From the NCBI GenBank assembly GCA_023078555.1, contig CM041198.1, forward strand, positions 8,541,836 through 8,605,835: DNA of 64,000 nt. The letters are read 5' to 3'. Each line of letters begins with the position of its first letter. Positions within the stretch are counted from its first letter, which is position 1. Positions 38,701 through 50,600 of the stretch are shown one piece after another. The stretch comes from Ulva prolifera. Taxonomy: Eukaryota > Chlorophyta > Ulvophyceae > Ulvales > Ulvaceae. Position numbers and translations under genes: made by a program. The notes under the pieces are model-generated. The model ran no database searches. It saw only the letters and a program-made list of their open reading frames with translations, and had not been told where the DNA came from.

Positions 38701-40288
38701 ACCCGTAGCAGCTGCTGCAGAGCCTGAGCTTGTGCGCAGCGACGAGGCAGAGTCGGACGCCCTTCCGGAGCCCCCTCAGCATGGGCCACCCCGGTCCTCA
38801 CCGGACGTCGATGTTACGGCTGCTCAACACAGACCTGGCAGTGCATCGGATGATGAAGCATGGGCGACTGCCGTCTCCGCGATGCTGCCGGATGATGCCT
38901 CTGGTGCTGGAGCCTCACCTGAAGTGCAGGAGGCCGCACCTGAGGCTGCCGGCGTAGGCGCAACCACCGGCGCCGAACAGCGTGACTCCAGCGACACGGC
39001 CCCCCCTGCCGCATCACAACTTTCAGCCGCCGAGGGCACTGCTGAGGCCGCGGAGGTGGACGCTGCCGCCGCACTGCCTCCACCCGATCGTGCCGCGTCA
39101 ACCATATCGGCAGCGCCACCACCGCCTGGCGGCACCGCACCGCCCCTGCGCATATCCGTGCAAGCCCGGCGCCCGACGAGCGCAGACACGGCCTCTAGCC
39201 CGCTGCCGCTCTCCCACGCCGTAGCGGTCTACGGCGCCCCCTCCGGCCCGTCCGAGCCGGCCTCGACGGCCCCCTCCGCACCGCTGGACTGCTTCATGCC
39301 GCTGCCGTGCCCCGACGCCTCGCCGACGCCGTCCTACGCCGCAGTCACGCCGCCGTCCACGACGGTCAGCGAGAGCAGCATCGCTTTCCCGTCTCTGCCT
39401 GGGCGGCGCAGCACCGTCGACCCGCACCCGCCCGCGTCAGCCCCGGAACCGTTCTCCCAACCTCCACTCTTCACCCCCACGTCTCCAGCGTCGGACTCGT
39501 CCGCCCCCGGCGGTGAGGTGTCTTTCGTGTATGACGCATTTCCGAATCTGCCGAGACAGACGGTCATCACGGGGCCCGTCGCGGATGCGGGGGACGGTCC
39601 TGCACCAGCCCCGAGTGGCGTCGCAGCTGCGCAAACCGACCTCGGGCCCAGCAGTGCTGCGCGCTCCCGGCCGCAGCCTTCTCGCCGATCGGGGTCGCTC
39701 CGCCGGAGCGCGCAGGAGGTGTTTGGTGCGATCCGCCGCACGTTCTCGCGGCGCCGATCGGCGGACATGCGCGCCATGAGCGCCGCACCGCCGCAGCCCG
39801 CCCACGCCCCCCAACACTCGCCCCAATCGCAGTTCTTCAAGGACATCCAGGAGTCTTTTGTGTCGCTGGAGGACGAGGAGGCCCACCCCCTGGAGTCTGC
39901 GTCCGTCTACCAGGTTGACGGCGCAGCGCAGCCGCCGTCCGTGACGTCCCTGCCTGGTGTCATGCCGCCCTCCCCTGCGGCGCCGCTCAGCTCGCAACTC
40001 TCGACCACAAACTCGGAGGGCCTCCCGCACCAGGGCTCCCCAGCGTCAGCCCCGATTGCCGTGCCAGCGTCGGGGGTGTCCGGGGGGACTCCTGACGTCA
40101 CGCCGCGGCTCGGAGCAGCTCCGGCGCCCGTGAGTGCGACGTCGCCACTGCGAGGGCGGGCGCGGTTCAGCAGTAGTGAAGCCTCCCGCCGGGCCCGCAG
40201 CGAGGTGCATGTACGGCCGGGGCTGAGTCGGCGCAGCGCAGCGCGCCTGGGGCGCCTGTCTGCTTGCTTCTGTGTTCCTGAACAGTGA
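29722..40288 (+). CDS. SPAK/OSR1-like Ste20 (GCK) protein kinase with long low-complexity tail
   Basis: Exons: 29722-29831, 30157-30247, 30393-30470, 30761-31165, 31445-31567, 32295-32384, 32702-32956, 33295-33616, 33863-34462, 34793-about 35113, 35266-about 35806, 36217-36450, 36750-37551 and 37944-40288. Start is the ATG at 29722. The kinase domain follows FRAY/SPAK/BLUS1-type kinases: glycine loop [87 protein letters not shown], ending [19 protein letters not shown]. The tail carries three RFxV motifs (34396, 34996, 35616) and two coiled-coil stretches ([36 protein letters not shown]), as plant homologues do. The final exon is joined because donor and acceptor phases fit; otherwise the frame stops at 37664. 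Junctions near 30470, 35113 and 35806 are uncertain. The family controls ion transport and stress or blue-light responses; the substrate here is unknown. Confidence 0.87.
37944..40288 (+). CDS. Large low-complexity terminal exon of the kinase gene, or a separate gene
   Basis: One open frame of 781 codons, rich in Ala, Pro and Ser, without a recognisable domain. It begins after a good acceptor (TTTGCAG at 37943) in phase 1. The upstream frame has a GTGACT donor at 37552, also phase 1, giving a continuous reading frame, so I favour a terminal exon of the SPAK-like kinase. If it were independent, the first ATG would be at 38006 ([13 protein letters not shown]). Basic, Ser-rich patches such as RRSGSLRRS and [10 protein letters not shown] look like phosphorylation sites; that is inference from composition. 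Confidence 0.6.
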
Positions 40289-43075
40289 GCCGTTTTGGGG
40301 TGGAACTGTGTGAGGGGGCGTGCTTGGCCCGGTGTTGGCCGCATGTGTTTGGCAGTCAGCGGCGTCTGTGTGTGCTGGCAGCCACGCCGTGCCGCTGAAG
40401 CCCGTGGCCGCTTTGAGCCTGTAGTTGAGTATGTTGGTGAGGGGTGCCGGTGTGTTCGGGGCATCATGAGCATGTGCCTGTGGGTTGCAGTTTAGGGTGT
40501 CCGGGAATAATGTGTAGTGCAGGCGTTTTGCATGCAGTCCTTGACGTACGTTTTGTAGCCTAAATTGGCTATGGGCATTTCGATTTTTTCCTTCTTACAA
40601 TGGTACAGCGAGCTATGTTTCAGCTACCTGCAGTAAATGACACAGGCACCCGACGCACGCTCGCATGCCATGCCAAGGAAATCTGATCCATCTCTCATCG
40701 CCGCTTCAGTTGGTGGGCCTCGTCTGCTTTCTTGAGCAGCACCAGTGTATCATCCTGCCGACAGCTTCTTCCTGCATCCAGGTGCAGTTTCAGCGTGGTC
40801 ATGTACTACACTGGAAACATATTCATCAAGTTACACATATCGGGCCATTATATGGCAAAGCAAACAAATACATCAAGCCAACTGGAAACATATGGTTCCT
40901 GAAAGAAGGCCACGTGCTGTTGTGCTGTGCGGGAGGTGCTCCCTGTGCCACAGTTCCAGCTCGGTGTCAGCCACTACTGGAGCGCAAGTCCAGCCCTCCA
41001 CTGGACTGCCTCGACATCACATTGATAAAAAAAGTCTGTTGATCGAGGTAGATGTGCCAGGCGCTGTCGCAAAAGTAAAGTATCCTGCAACACCATCACG
41101 GTCCATGCCTGCAGCCGCTGCCTGCCACATCTCTTGTTCTGCCACAAGACCCGCCTTGTCCATCGTAGACGTGGCAAGATCAACTCATCATAGCCTCACA
41201 ATGACGTCATGGCGATAAAGTGAAAATCCATGATCACTTCGAAGACGGCATACACTGCTGTGCTTCAAGTCGGCATTCATGAAACTCCCAAAACACCATC
41301 CCACATAGCTGACGCCCATAGTGGCAACTGTAATGCCGTCCGAGATTTGATCTGGTACGTGTGTCCTCATCATGTGTTCCTTTGTTCTGGACTGCTTTGA
41401 AACAATCGCTTGCTTGCATGAGCATCTCCAGTCTGAAGTTTCATGTCATGGGAGCGACCAGCATGCATCCTACATTATGCCAGGTTCTGGTGATATACAT
41501 CTGCACAGATGTTGAAGTTATTGTGCACAGAATCGTGTAAAATCAGAAGTTTATGCAGTATGACGCTGTTTGTGAGTCTTACGCAAAGTACAAGCCCCAG
41601 TTTGGGCGTAAGGTACATGTGGGTGGCAGTCTGGTCACTTCTTTGCTGGTCAGGTTATGGTGCCTGAGTGATCAGCATCAACGAACTTGCGCAGACACGC
41701 CCGGACGAACGCAGCACCACAGCTCTTGTGTGAGGTACACAGCGAGCATCCATGGCTGCGCTCTTGCCAGATGCTTCAGGTACATATACGGCAATGCTCT
41801 CTCTTAGCCGTGACATACTGCAGGGATGATGATGATCAGCGTCTGGCTATGGGGTGCCCCGTCAAGCGACAACAGCATATGTATTAGCAATATTAGCAAT
41901 GCAAAGTCAAGGGACTGGCACGCACAACGATCAGCTGATCAGCCTGTGTATACATAAATACCACTTATCTGCAATGTGCTGTTGCCCACATCAAGCGTTG
42001 ATGTTCCATCTGTGAAGCAATTGACAACATAAAGCTGGAACAAGTACTGGAACAGACATTGACAATTGTATGTCGGCTGACTGTGCTGTGCATTCTAGTG
42101 CATGCTGGTGCCTAGCCTGTTCTTCAGTAGCTGCACTGGGCACTACTTATAAATGCACGACACTATTCATGCTCAAGGCTGCTCAGACCTGCATTTAGGT
42201 TTCCTCATGGGCAGTTCGGGAGCCGTGTGTCGGCGCGCCAGAGCCACATTGCTTACAGTGTTGTTTCCCATGTCAAGAAAACAGTATAGCCGTTACAGAG
42301 CGTATCATGAAAACAAGTGATATTGACAGCTGGAGGAGACCTCAAACTGTGCATGAAGCCATCACTGTAACAGCACTTGAGTCTGCGAAAAATGGTGTGC
42401 TTGCTCGCGAGTACATGAACCATGGAAATGAAGCCAATGAAGCCAAATTTGTGGTGTCCAGAAGCTCTACATGGCACTCAAACAACAGCAGCCCTGCCAC
42501 CTGCCACATGTATGTGAAAGGCATATTCTTGCTTCTGGAATTATTTAAGAAGATTCGTGGATATTGCACACAGGATCATCAACTACCTGCTGCACTTGTC
42601 TACCCATGTTATGAACTGCTCTGACGCATTCTGTGCGCGGGAGACACCAGCCAGTGCAGAACACTGTGCACTTTGCTTTGATCATTATGTTTCTCTTTAA
42701 AATTTCATCGCAACGAACAGAGAGACATGCGTACGCCAGCATCAACGGAGCCTTGACCTGCTTGAACAACGGCACCTGCTGTGTAACCCTCATCACATTG
42801 GCATCCGATCTGAGGCTTTCGACAGAAATTCCATGTTACTCAGAATGCACGCATCAGGAATAGGCTTACATCGCTGTCGCAGTAAAACCCATGTGTCACC
42901 TGTAAGAGCTACGCTTAATCTACATCTCATTGCAGCATCCATGGCCGCAATAGAGACGCATGTAATAAATAATGGAGATCACTACGGGACGTTCTTGCCG
43001 GCCCACCTCGCGTTCCTGGACATGCGAGTCCCAAAGCCAGCCAGGCATGGACAGTGCCACCAGCCAGTCCAATGA
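40289..43075. other. Spacer, 2.8 kb, no firm gene
   Basis: A lower-GC stretch with many short open frames. None matches a family I know. Fragments on the minus strand have protein-like composition (41188-41373, with a hydrophobic stretch VATMGVSYVGWCFGSFMN; 41017-41163; 42545-42796) and could be exons of one unrecognised short gene, but I could not join them in phase. The left end is the 3' UTR of the SPAK-like kinase gene, and on the right the 3' UTR of eIF1, with a minus-strand TGTAA near 42870. Confidence 0.35.
41017..41163 (-). CDS. Small hypothetical ORF, 48 aa, tentative
   Basis: The ATG at 41163 opens MDKAGLVAEQEMWQAAAAG, followed by MDRDGVAGYFTF and a stop at 41017. Composition is protein-like, with an acidic/Ala-rich helix, and stands out from surrounding noise. 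It could be a terminal exon: an acceptor-like AG lies about 20 nt upstream of the ATG and the frame stays open to it. No family is recognised and no upstream exon was fitted, so this is a weak call. Confidence 0.2.
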   Translation of the reverse strand: MDKAGLVAEQEMWQAAAAGMDRDGVAGYFTFATAPGTSTSINRLFLSM

Positions 43076-43560
43076 TCAGAAACCGTGTACCTTGATCAGA
43101 TCTTTCTTGACAATCTTGTTCTGCATGCAAGCAGTGACTTTCAAAGGTCAGAGTCACAGCGCAGGTTGTCCAGAAGTGTCTACGGACTGTGAGTGTTCGC
43201 ACCTGGGTCAGGAAGTCAGCTACGTTTTTGCGCTGGTCCCCCTGGACCTGAATCACTTGGCCAAGCTCTTCATCCTCGACGACGGTCCCGTTGCAGCAGT
43301 ATTCCTTCTTCAACGCTTTGAGAATCTTCTTATAGTCAAAGCTCTTCTTGATGCCCTGCAAGGGGTTTGCCGGGTGAGGAACTTTGCACCACATCCAATT
43401 CGGCAAAATTACCGCAGTTACGTACAGTAAACTGCAGTACTCACCTGCACTGTTGTCAGAGACTTCCTGCCGTTGCGCTGTTGGATCCGAATATGTACGT
43501 AGTCCTTCGAAGTGGAGCTAGAGTCCTTTGATTTGTCATCGAATGGATCAGAGAAGGGAT
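43076..43560 (-). CDS. Translation initiation factor eIF1 (SUI1)
   Basis: Minus-strand exons 43560-43445, 43355-43203 and 43120-43076. Downstream junctions are phase 0. The protein matches eIF1 along its length: SDPFDDKSKD, then DYVHIRIQQRNGRKSLTTVQ, GIKKSFDYKKILKALKKEYC, CNGTVVEDEELGQVIQVQGD, QRKNVADFLTQ and the terminal KIVKKDLIKVHGF. eIF1 binds the 40S subunit and enforces start-codon selection. The basic beta-hairpin residues (NGRKS) and the conserved QGDQR loop are present. The first coding exon, with the initiator ATG, is not identified: CTTTGCAG at 43561 looks like an acceptor, and the only nearby ATG candidate (ATGTCGACC at about 43780) does not join in phase. Confidence 0.92.
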
Positions 43561-44647
43561 CTGCAAAGACAGTCTATCGTTGCAGCAATTGTCAACAAGG
43601 TGTGCAAATGAGTCCGGACGGCGATGATCAGACCAGCTACCGCGAAGTTTTTGGCACGACGCGACCGGCAATCTTTTTGCGCCACCTTTGCTGCAGCGCC
43701 GTCGCTACTGTATACCCTCAAATTCATAGCGCACTGATACATCAAACACGTCGCGGACCAAACTTACTAAGATCGACAGGTCGACATAGAGGATTTCTCA
43801 AGAACGGTCGACTGAAGCAACTGCTGGCCGACGTTTACGGTCCATCTACAATAGGCAGGAAGTATGGCAAGCCATGGCTCAACGATGGTCATGACGGGGG
43901 CACCAAGGCCAGCTTTTTGCCAGGCAGTGAGGCCGGCTCGGTGCAGGCTAGACACGCATCCCCCAGTCGGCGCCTTCCGGGCTAAGACAAAGAAGCAATG
44001 CCATATAAATATGCAAGCGTATGATCTCCAGAGAAACGGTGTTGTCCAAACCATACCGTCGCTGGCGGAAAACACGGAACATGAACGACACAACAACTGA
44101 GATCGCACCAAGCCCAGAATTCAGACTCACTGGCTGGTCAAGAGCTGCCATGAGACGAGAAGTGTTTCTTGTGCAAGCGGGAGGCGAGCAGATAGACGTA
44201 ACGGTGGTAAGGATGCAAGACCTTTATTCCTGGATCAGGTATATATCTGGTGCAGTAGATTCAATTACCCAGGTCTGCCGCAGTTTAAGCGTGCTTGAAG
44301 TGCGTGCACGTCTCTGTCGCTGGAATTGCACAGGTACGTCAGTTGGCAGAATATCCTTCCAGAAGGTTCTGCAACGATGCGCATCTGTAGACACGTACAT
44401 GACGCGGCCGCGCGTGACGAACGTGCCTATGCGTAGTTATGCAGTTGTGGCTCAAGCGAGGAATGGATGCTGCCAGGCACGAGCAAGCACAATGCGAGCA
44501 ACGGACGCGATAACAAAGAAGATGCCGTAGCGTGCGCTGATGCTGATTCATCCTGAGGTGGATCTCACAGACTGTAACGTCTGCTGCCCGAATGTATGGA
44601 ACTGACGAAATGAACACGCTGTGTCCCGCGGGGCAGGGATCGTACAG
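43561..44647. other. Divergent upstream region of eIF1 (-) and membrane hydrolase (+)
   Basis: About 1.1 kb. It must hold the eIF1 start exon, its promoter, and the promoter of the hydrolase gene. One frame on the plus strand is open over 44021-44530, but it shows no family similarity and no codon pattern like the flanking genes, so I do not call it. Confidence 0.4.
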
Positions 44648-47600
44648 ATGCAGGCTCCCAAAAACAGCAATACTTGGATTGTGGAAATCCTGTATACCTT
44701 TTTGTATAGTGCTCTTGCAACTGCATGCGCATACGCTTTCCTCCGGTACTTAGGAGTGACCTACTGGCCTTTCTATGCTGTACTGGGTACGTGAGCTCCT
44801 TGTCCATGAGCAAGCTGTCAACACTGTCTCGTGTATGGGTCTCAGCTGGGAAATTTATTGGTCCCTTGTTGAGCTGCCGGCACAATCTGTTGTACTCTTC
44901 AAGGACTTGCCATGCAAGGCATGTGTGGACTCGTCCCAGGCCGTTAATTGCCTGTATGGAATTGGTCCTGCATATATATGATCCTGGTATTTGGTCCTGC
45001 AGGTGTATGGGTGTGCCTTGAGATCTTGTTCTTTGCTCTGCAACGCCTGCGATACCATCGCTTCAACCGTGTCAATCGGAATCGCCCTGATGCTCAAGAC
45101 ATCGAGCAGAGATTCCAAAATTTTCTTACTCTTTCCCCAATCCTGGACATCCGGGATTTCATTTCGGGATGGTTTCTCAACATACCTTTTGACCAGATCA
45201 GAGCCGAAAATGTCTCAGACTTTATTGCATACGCATACTGGTATGCCCCGCGACGGCTTGCTCGCCTGTGGTTCACTACTTGACCTCAGGCCTACATATG
45301 TGCTTGCGCGATACACCAGTATCTGCTCTGGCCGTTTGCCATGGGCGATGTGCAGCTGCAGAGCTGACCAACATCTAAATGTGCAGGTACCGGCCACGGC
45401 ATGAGCTGGCAGATGAAGACCAGAAACGGGTACAGCGGTACACAGTAGAGATTGCCAGAGCATGGAACATCAAGTTTCCACCTGGCAGCAACCCAGAGCT
45501 GCAGCTCATGGGCCACTTGTGGGAACCCCTCAAAGTAGTGCACAAGCCGCTGTTCGTACACCTCGCCAGCGAGATGTCTGTTCTTCTTACCCATCTAGCC
45601 CTGCTGGTGCGCTGCTTATTCCTTCCCGTGCTCAAACATGACCAGGATCAGCAACACCACACAGGCAGTCGTGACACTTGCGATTACTTGTCACAGAGCA
45701 ACAATGATCACAGGCCGGTCATGCTCCTTGAGAGTGTTACACAGCAGGAGAGTGGAGCCTCTTTAGTGAGCTTGTGCATGTATGATGTAGCCCTGCACCG
45801 TTGATGCAGCGTGCCGTCTGAGTGCAGAGATGAATGTCCATATGCTCGTGGTGCAAAGCCCGAGTCGTGTTTACCCTGCATGAATGCCGACTGCAAGAGG
45901 AATCCCACAAGCACTTGTTGATACGCCGCCAGCCAGCCAATCTAGGCAGATGAGATGACAGGAATGAGGAGCAAGCCATCACTATGTTTGACTGCGTACA
46001 GGGTCTCAAGTTTGAGCGGTATGAATGCATGGGCTTCACCTACTGGGCGTCGGGGCTTGAGCGGCCGGTCATCGATGACCACGCAGAGGCTCCCATCGCC
46101 AGTGGCCGGCTGTCGGTGCTGCAGAGCGTCCTGGCAGACATCCGCAGCCTCCTGCAGTCAGATGGTGAGCCGCCTGCGGCCCACGGGCCCCTCGACTTTT
46201 TCACATCGCAGGCCCAGGTGCCACCCGGCCTCTCATGCTTGCAGCAATCCATCTTCTCATTTCTTGCATGTTATGATCTGAAGTCTTCAAGGCTGTCGAG
46301 CCTCGAACCTTTGGTTCCGCATGTTTGGGACTCTTGTTTCGCGTTCTGCCTTGAGGTGCCCTGTGTCCATGCAAGATCATTGCACGCTTTCATGGTGCAC
46401 GGTCCCCTTGCAGTACTACCTGAACCAAGCCCACTGTAAACGCCTTTGAACTCTCACCGCCGCCACAGCTCGGTACAGATTGACCACTACCTCCTCGAGC
46501 CGACATGCATGGACGCCACTGGCAAGACTGAACGACAGGCAAGAGTGCACATCATTTGTCGACCGGGCAAGTGCCTGAGCATGTAGCTCAACTCATGGTA
46601 TCGCAGCTGTTGGACATGTTTGTTGGCACCCATTTGCAGCTACCTGTGTAGCCGGATCTGGAGCGGCCCCAATGTAACACAGCCCCCACTGGTGGCAACC
46701 TCACTATGCTAGACATGCCGGCAACCTCTGGGACATGTTAGACAGGTTGATCTAGATTAATTAAGTCAATAACCTTTCAATTAAGGATTGATGAGGATTA
46801 ATATAGGATGAATATAATCGTATGTATATGAGGATTAATCATCTAGCTGCGGGGTGTGCAGGGGTTTGCCGAGTATCAGCGGAGGCTGAAGGAGTCCCTG
46901 GCCGCGGTGATGTTACCCGACGCCCTTGCCGCGGCGCTGCCGGTGCTGCCGGACCTCACGGCGGGCCTCGCCGCGCTGCAGGAGCGCCTGCGCTCGATGC
47001 CCACCATGGCGTCGCTCCCCCGCCTGCCGTCCATGGCGGAGTTCAGCCGAGCCAAGCCCGGCTCTGAAGGCCCTGGCATCGTCGTGCGTGCCCCCACCGC
47101 CTCCACATGAAGTCCTTGCAGCGCGTCGGGTGTTGAACAGGGCCGCGGGGGTCTTCGCTTGCACATGCCCTGTACTCGTGCGGCGGGTATGCTGTGTGAG
47201 ATGCGCCGCCTTTGCAACTGGCCTGCCGCGTTGCTCGCTGCCGATGGGTGGTCACGAATCACGAGCAGCCACGGAAGGTGGTCCACCGGCACTTGTGCCG
47301 GCTGTCCCGTGCACTCTGGCCCATGCCCCAGAGCATCGCGCAGCAGTGGCATGCAGAATGGTCCGGTGTCACTGTGTGTTGTGAGGTGTCCAGCGTGGGT
47401 GTGTGGGCGGCTTATACAGCCTGCTGCGAATGCTGGGCACTGATTGAAAACCTGCCATGATTTCGCGACGATGGTATTCACAGGACGAGATGCCCGAGCT
47501 GTGTTCGCTACATCAAATTGCATGCATTTGTGACCTCCGTGGCGATCTCCGGCTGCATCATCAATGGTCGAGCTTGTCCCGGGATGGCTGTGGGACATGC

Positions 47601-50600
47601 CCGCGCCTGGGCTTCTGAAAGTGGCTTGTAGCATCCTGGTGTGCGGCGCAGGCGCACCGGCGCTCCGGCTCCGCGATGCCGGCGTTCCTCTCCATCTCCG
47701 ACCTGTCGCGCCTGCCCGCGTTCCGCGACCTCGATGACATGGGCGACTTCGACGACCTCCTTGGGGCCGACGGCGCCGCCGCCGTCAGCCTGCCGGGCCT
47801 CAGCGCGGCCGCCGCCGCGGCCGCCGCCGCCGCGACCGCCGCCCGCGGCTCTCTCAGCACCCTGCCCAGCTTTGGACTCGCCGCGGCACTCCGCGAGTCG
47901 TTCTCGGACCTGCGGGAGTCGTTCGCCGACCTGACGGACCAGATGAGCGAGGCGCGGGGGACACTCGCCGCGGCGCTGCCGGTGATGAACCTCCCGGACT
48001 GGAACCTGCCAGATCGGAGTTCGCATGCAGCGCGTGGGGGGGCTGCGGCGGCGACGTGGCAGCAGCGGCTGGGGTGGGCGATCACGCGTACTGTTGAGTG
48101 GGCGGAGCTGGACGCCCTCTTTGTGCGCCCTTCCTTCAGGTGCATGCATTTGGCTGGTCTATGCAGCAGATGCCAGAGCGAGCTGTGCGTGTGAGCTGGC
48201 TGCTGTTTCTTGCTGCAGTGGGACAGTGTCATGCGCAAGCGGTGTGGTCACTGCATGCTGCTCGTACACGCCACGGCTCCTGTGCCCCGGCAGTCGCCTT
48301 CAGCTTCAGCATTGCCTCGTGATGGCTCAGTTGGGAAGGTGTGTGTGTGTGTGCTTCTTCAGGCCGGCCTGTACGACACTCCTGCGACACCAGGCGTTCC
48401 GGCCGCGACAGCGGAGGGGCTCCACGCCAGGTCGGGCACGGCTGACACCGCGGCGGCGCCTCCATCCGCGGCGACCGCATTCGTGCGCCCTCCGGCCAAG
48501 GCGGCGGCGACTGCGGCCATGAGGCCGCCCTCGGGCATCATCCAGGCGTGGGTGGAGTCCGCCCGGGACACCCTCGCCCGCGGGGTCGCCAACTTCTCCG
48601 GGTTCTCGCTGCCCGCGCCCTCAGACCTGCTTGACCTGCTGCCGCCGCGGTCCAAGATGGCTGCAGGAAATGGCCTGGCGGGCGGCGTGGGCGCCGCGGC
48701 TGTCGACCCCGACGCGGCGGCTGCGTTGCGGCGCCGGGTGGAGGGCGAGATCATGACCCGCTCCGCATCCTCTGCTTCGCTGGACAAGATGTTGCCCAAT
48801 GGTGCGATCCATGGCTATTCCCCCGCTGCTGCTGGTGTCACAATGCTGTCTGAAGCCCAGCAGTGCTGTCTGCAGTGCTCCATGTCACGCGGCGCGTGGG
48901 TGCCTGCTTGTCTTGCCGTCAAGTGACATGCATATGCGGCCCATTGGAGCTCGTTGACAGGGGCTGCACGCATGACGGGCATGCATCACCGTGTGTGCTG
49001 ACGTGTGTATGCCGTAATAAATTTAAAGGTTCGTTGGAATTTGTCCGTCCAGATCCCAGAGCGACGAGATTAATGCAAAATCGGGTGCTGTAGGCGGCTG
49101 CAGCGACGAAATTGACTAAAATAGTTTCGCCTTGTCCTGGGCTTCACGTTGCTGGCGCGGCGAAGTGCAAAACAATATGTACTGTCCTGGCTCTTGCAAT
49201 TACAATATGACCGCGGCAGCATAAATTATAAAAGTCATGTGTCCCATCTACTCAGGGCAGCTGGTGCTTGGGGACTGGTACAATAACGCAAGCCGCTGTA
49301 TTACCCATCCATCACAGGGGATTGAGCTGTGTACGCTCTGCGTCTTTGCGCTCTCGCACTGCTGTTGCAGCTACTTGCTCGGGATCATTGGCATCAAATT
49401 TCTTGAAGTAGCTAGTAATTACTTTCGGCACCTTCCTGACTGGTTCGTCGTCTGGTGTGACATCAAGGCATTCACGCAGGGCAACAGCCTCGCCAGCGCT
49501 CATAGTGAGTACGCAGAGCTCAACAGCAAACTGACAAGCCACGTGACGCCAGTACGGCGAATGCTAAACGAATGTGGCTTGTCCAGTCCCGCGATACCTG
49601 CACACGACAAACTGAAAAACAATGAAATGTCTGTCTGTCCCGTTAACGCAAAAATCGAATGGCTCGAAATAAAAAACAGTTGTTGCCGCGTCTTGTCCCA
49701 CCTGGGGCCGCAACGAACCTTTGCATTTATTGCTCTATGTATTGCATAGCTAATGTGGCCCTGAGCATAGTTGCGTGCAGGTGCTGCGGAGGCCGGGGGT
49801 ACCCCGGGCCGGGCTTCTCGGCAGCACAGCGTGCGGCGATCTGGGGCGCTGCCAGCGGCAGTGCTGATGCTGTCGGCAAGGACCCAAGAGCCACAGCACG
49901 CTCAGCCGCTTGCGCGGCAGCGCGCGCTGCGGCGGCGCGTCATCGGCGATCGCCGCGGCCTCCGCCGCACCCGCAGCGACCCTGGCCTCATATTCCTCGG
50001 TGCCCTCTCGGGGGTCACCCCCCCACGGCCCCCCATCGCAGAGGACTCGGTGCCTGATGCTGCGACAATTTCCAGTACCGGGGCCCTGCAGCGCACCGGC
50101 GCAGACAGCTTTCCCGCAGAGCATGCACTGCCAGGATCCCCCTCGGTCAGCCCGACCCGGCCGGCACGGGGTAACGTGCGCGCAGGCCTGCGCCACAGCC
50201 TGGATGTGCTGTGCACGCCGCCGCGCAATCACAGCACGCAGCGCAGCATGACGCCGCGGCCCGGCTCGCCGTCGGCCCTGTTTGGGGTAGGTTGCCCCGC
50301 TGCGCCCCTGGCATCACCCAGCACCCCTGCAGGGGGCCCTGCTGCGTCGCCGCGGCTGCCAGACGGCGCACACAGCAAGCTCGGCGCTCTGCCGGAGGCG
50401 CCATCCCCGGCGCCGCGCTTGCCCAGCGCCAACGTCGGTCCAGATGTGGAGGATTGCGGGCTGCCGGAGGGTGGCCGCCCCGCGGCAGCTCATGCCGGCG
50501 GCAGCGGCAGCGGCAGGCAGACGGACGCCTTTGGTGTGCCGCCGCCGTCCGGCCGGCGGAGCACTCTGAAGCCGATTGTCTTTCTTCATGGAGTCGGCTT

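Noticed and set aside
44021-44530. 169-codon plus-strand frame upstream of the hydrolase gene
   Set aside because: No family similarity and a noise-like composition; it overlaps the likely divergent promoter region.
48335-48352. GT microsatellite before a hydrolase exon
   Set aside because: A short simple repeat, common near splice acceptors in GC-rich algal genes, not a distinct element.
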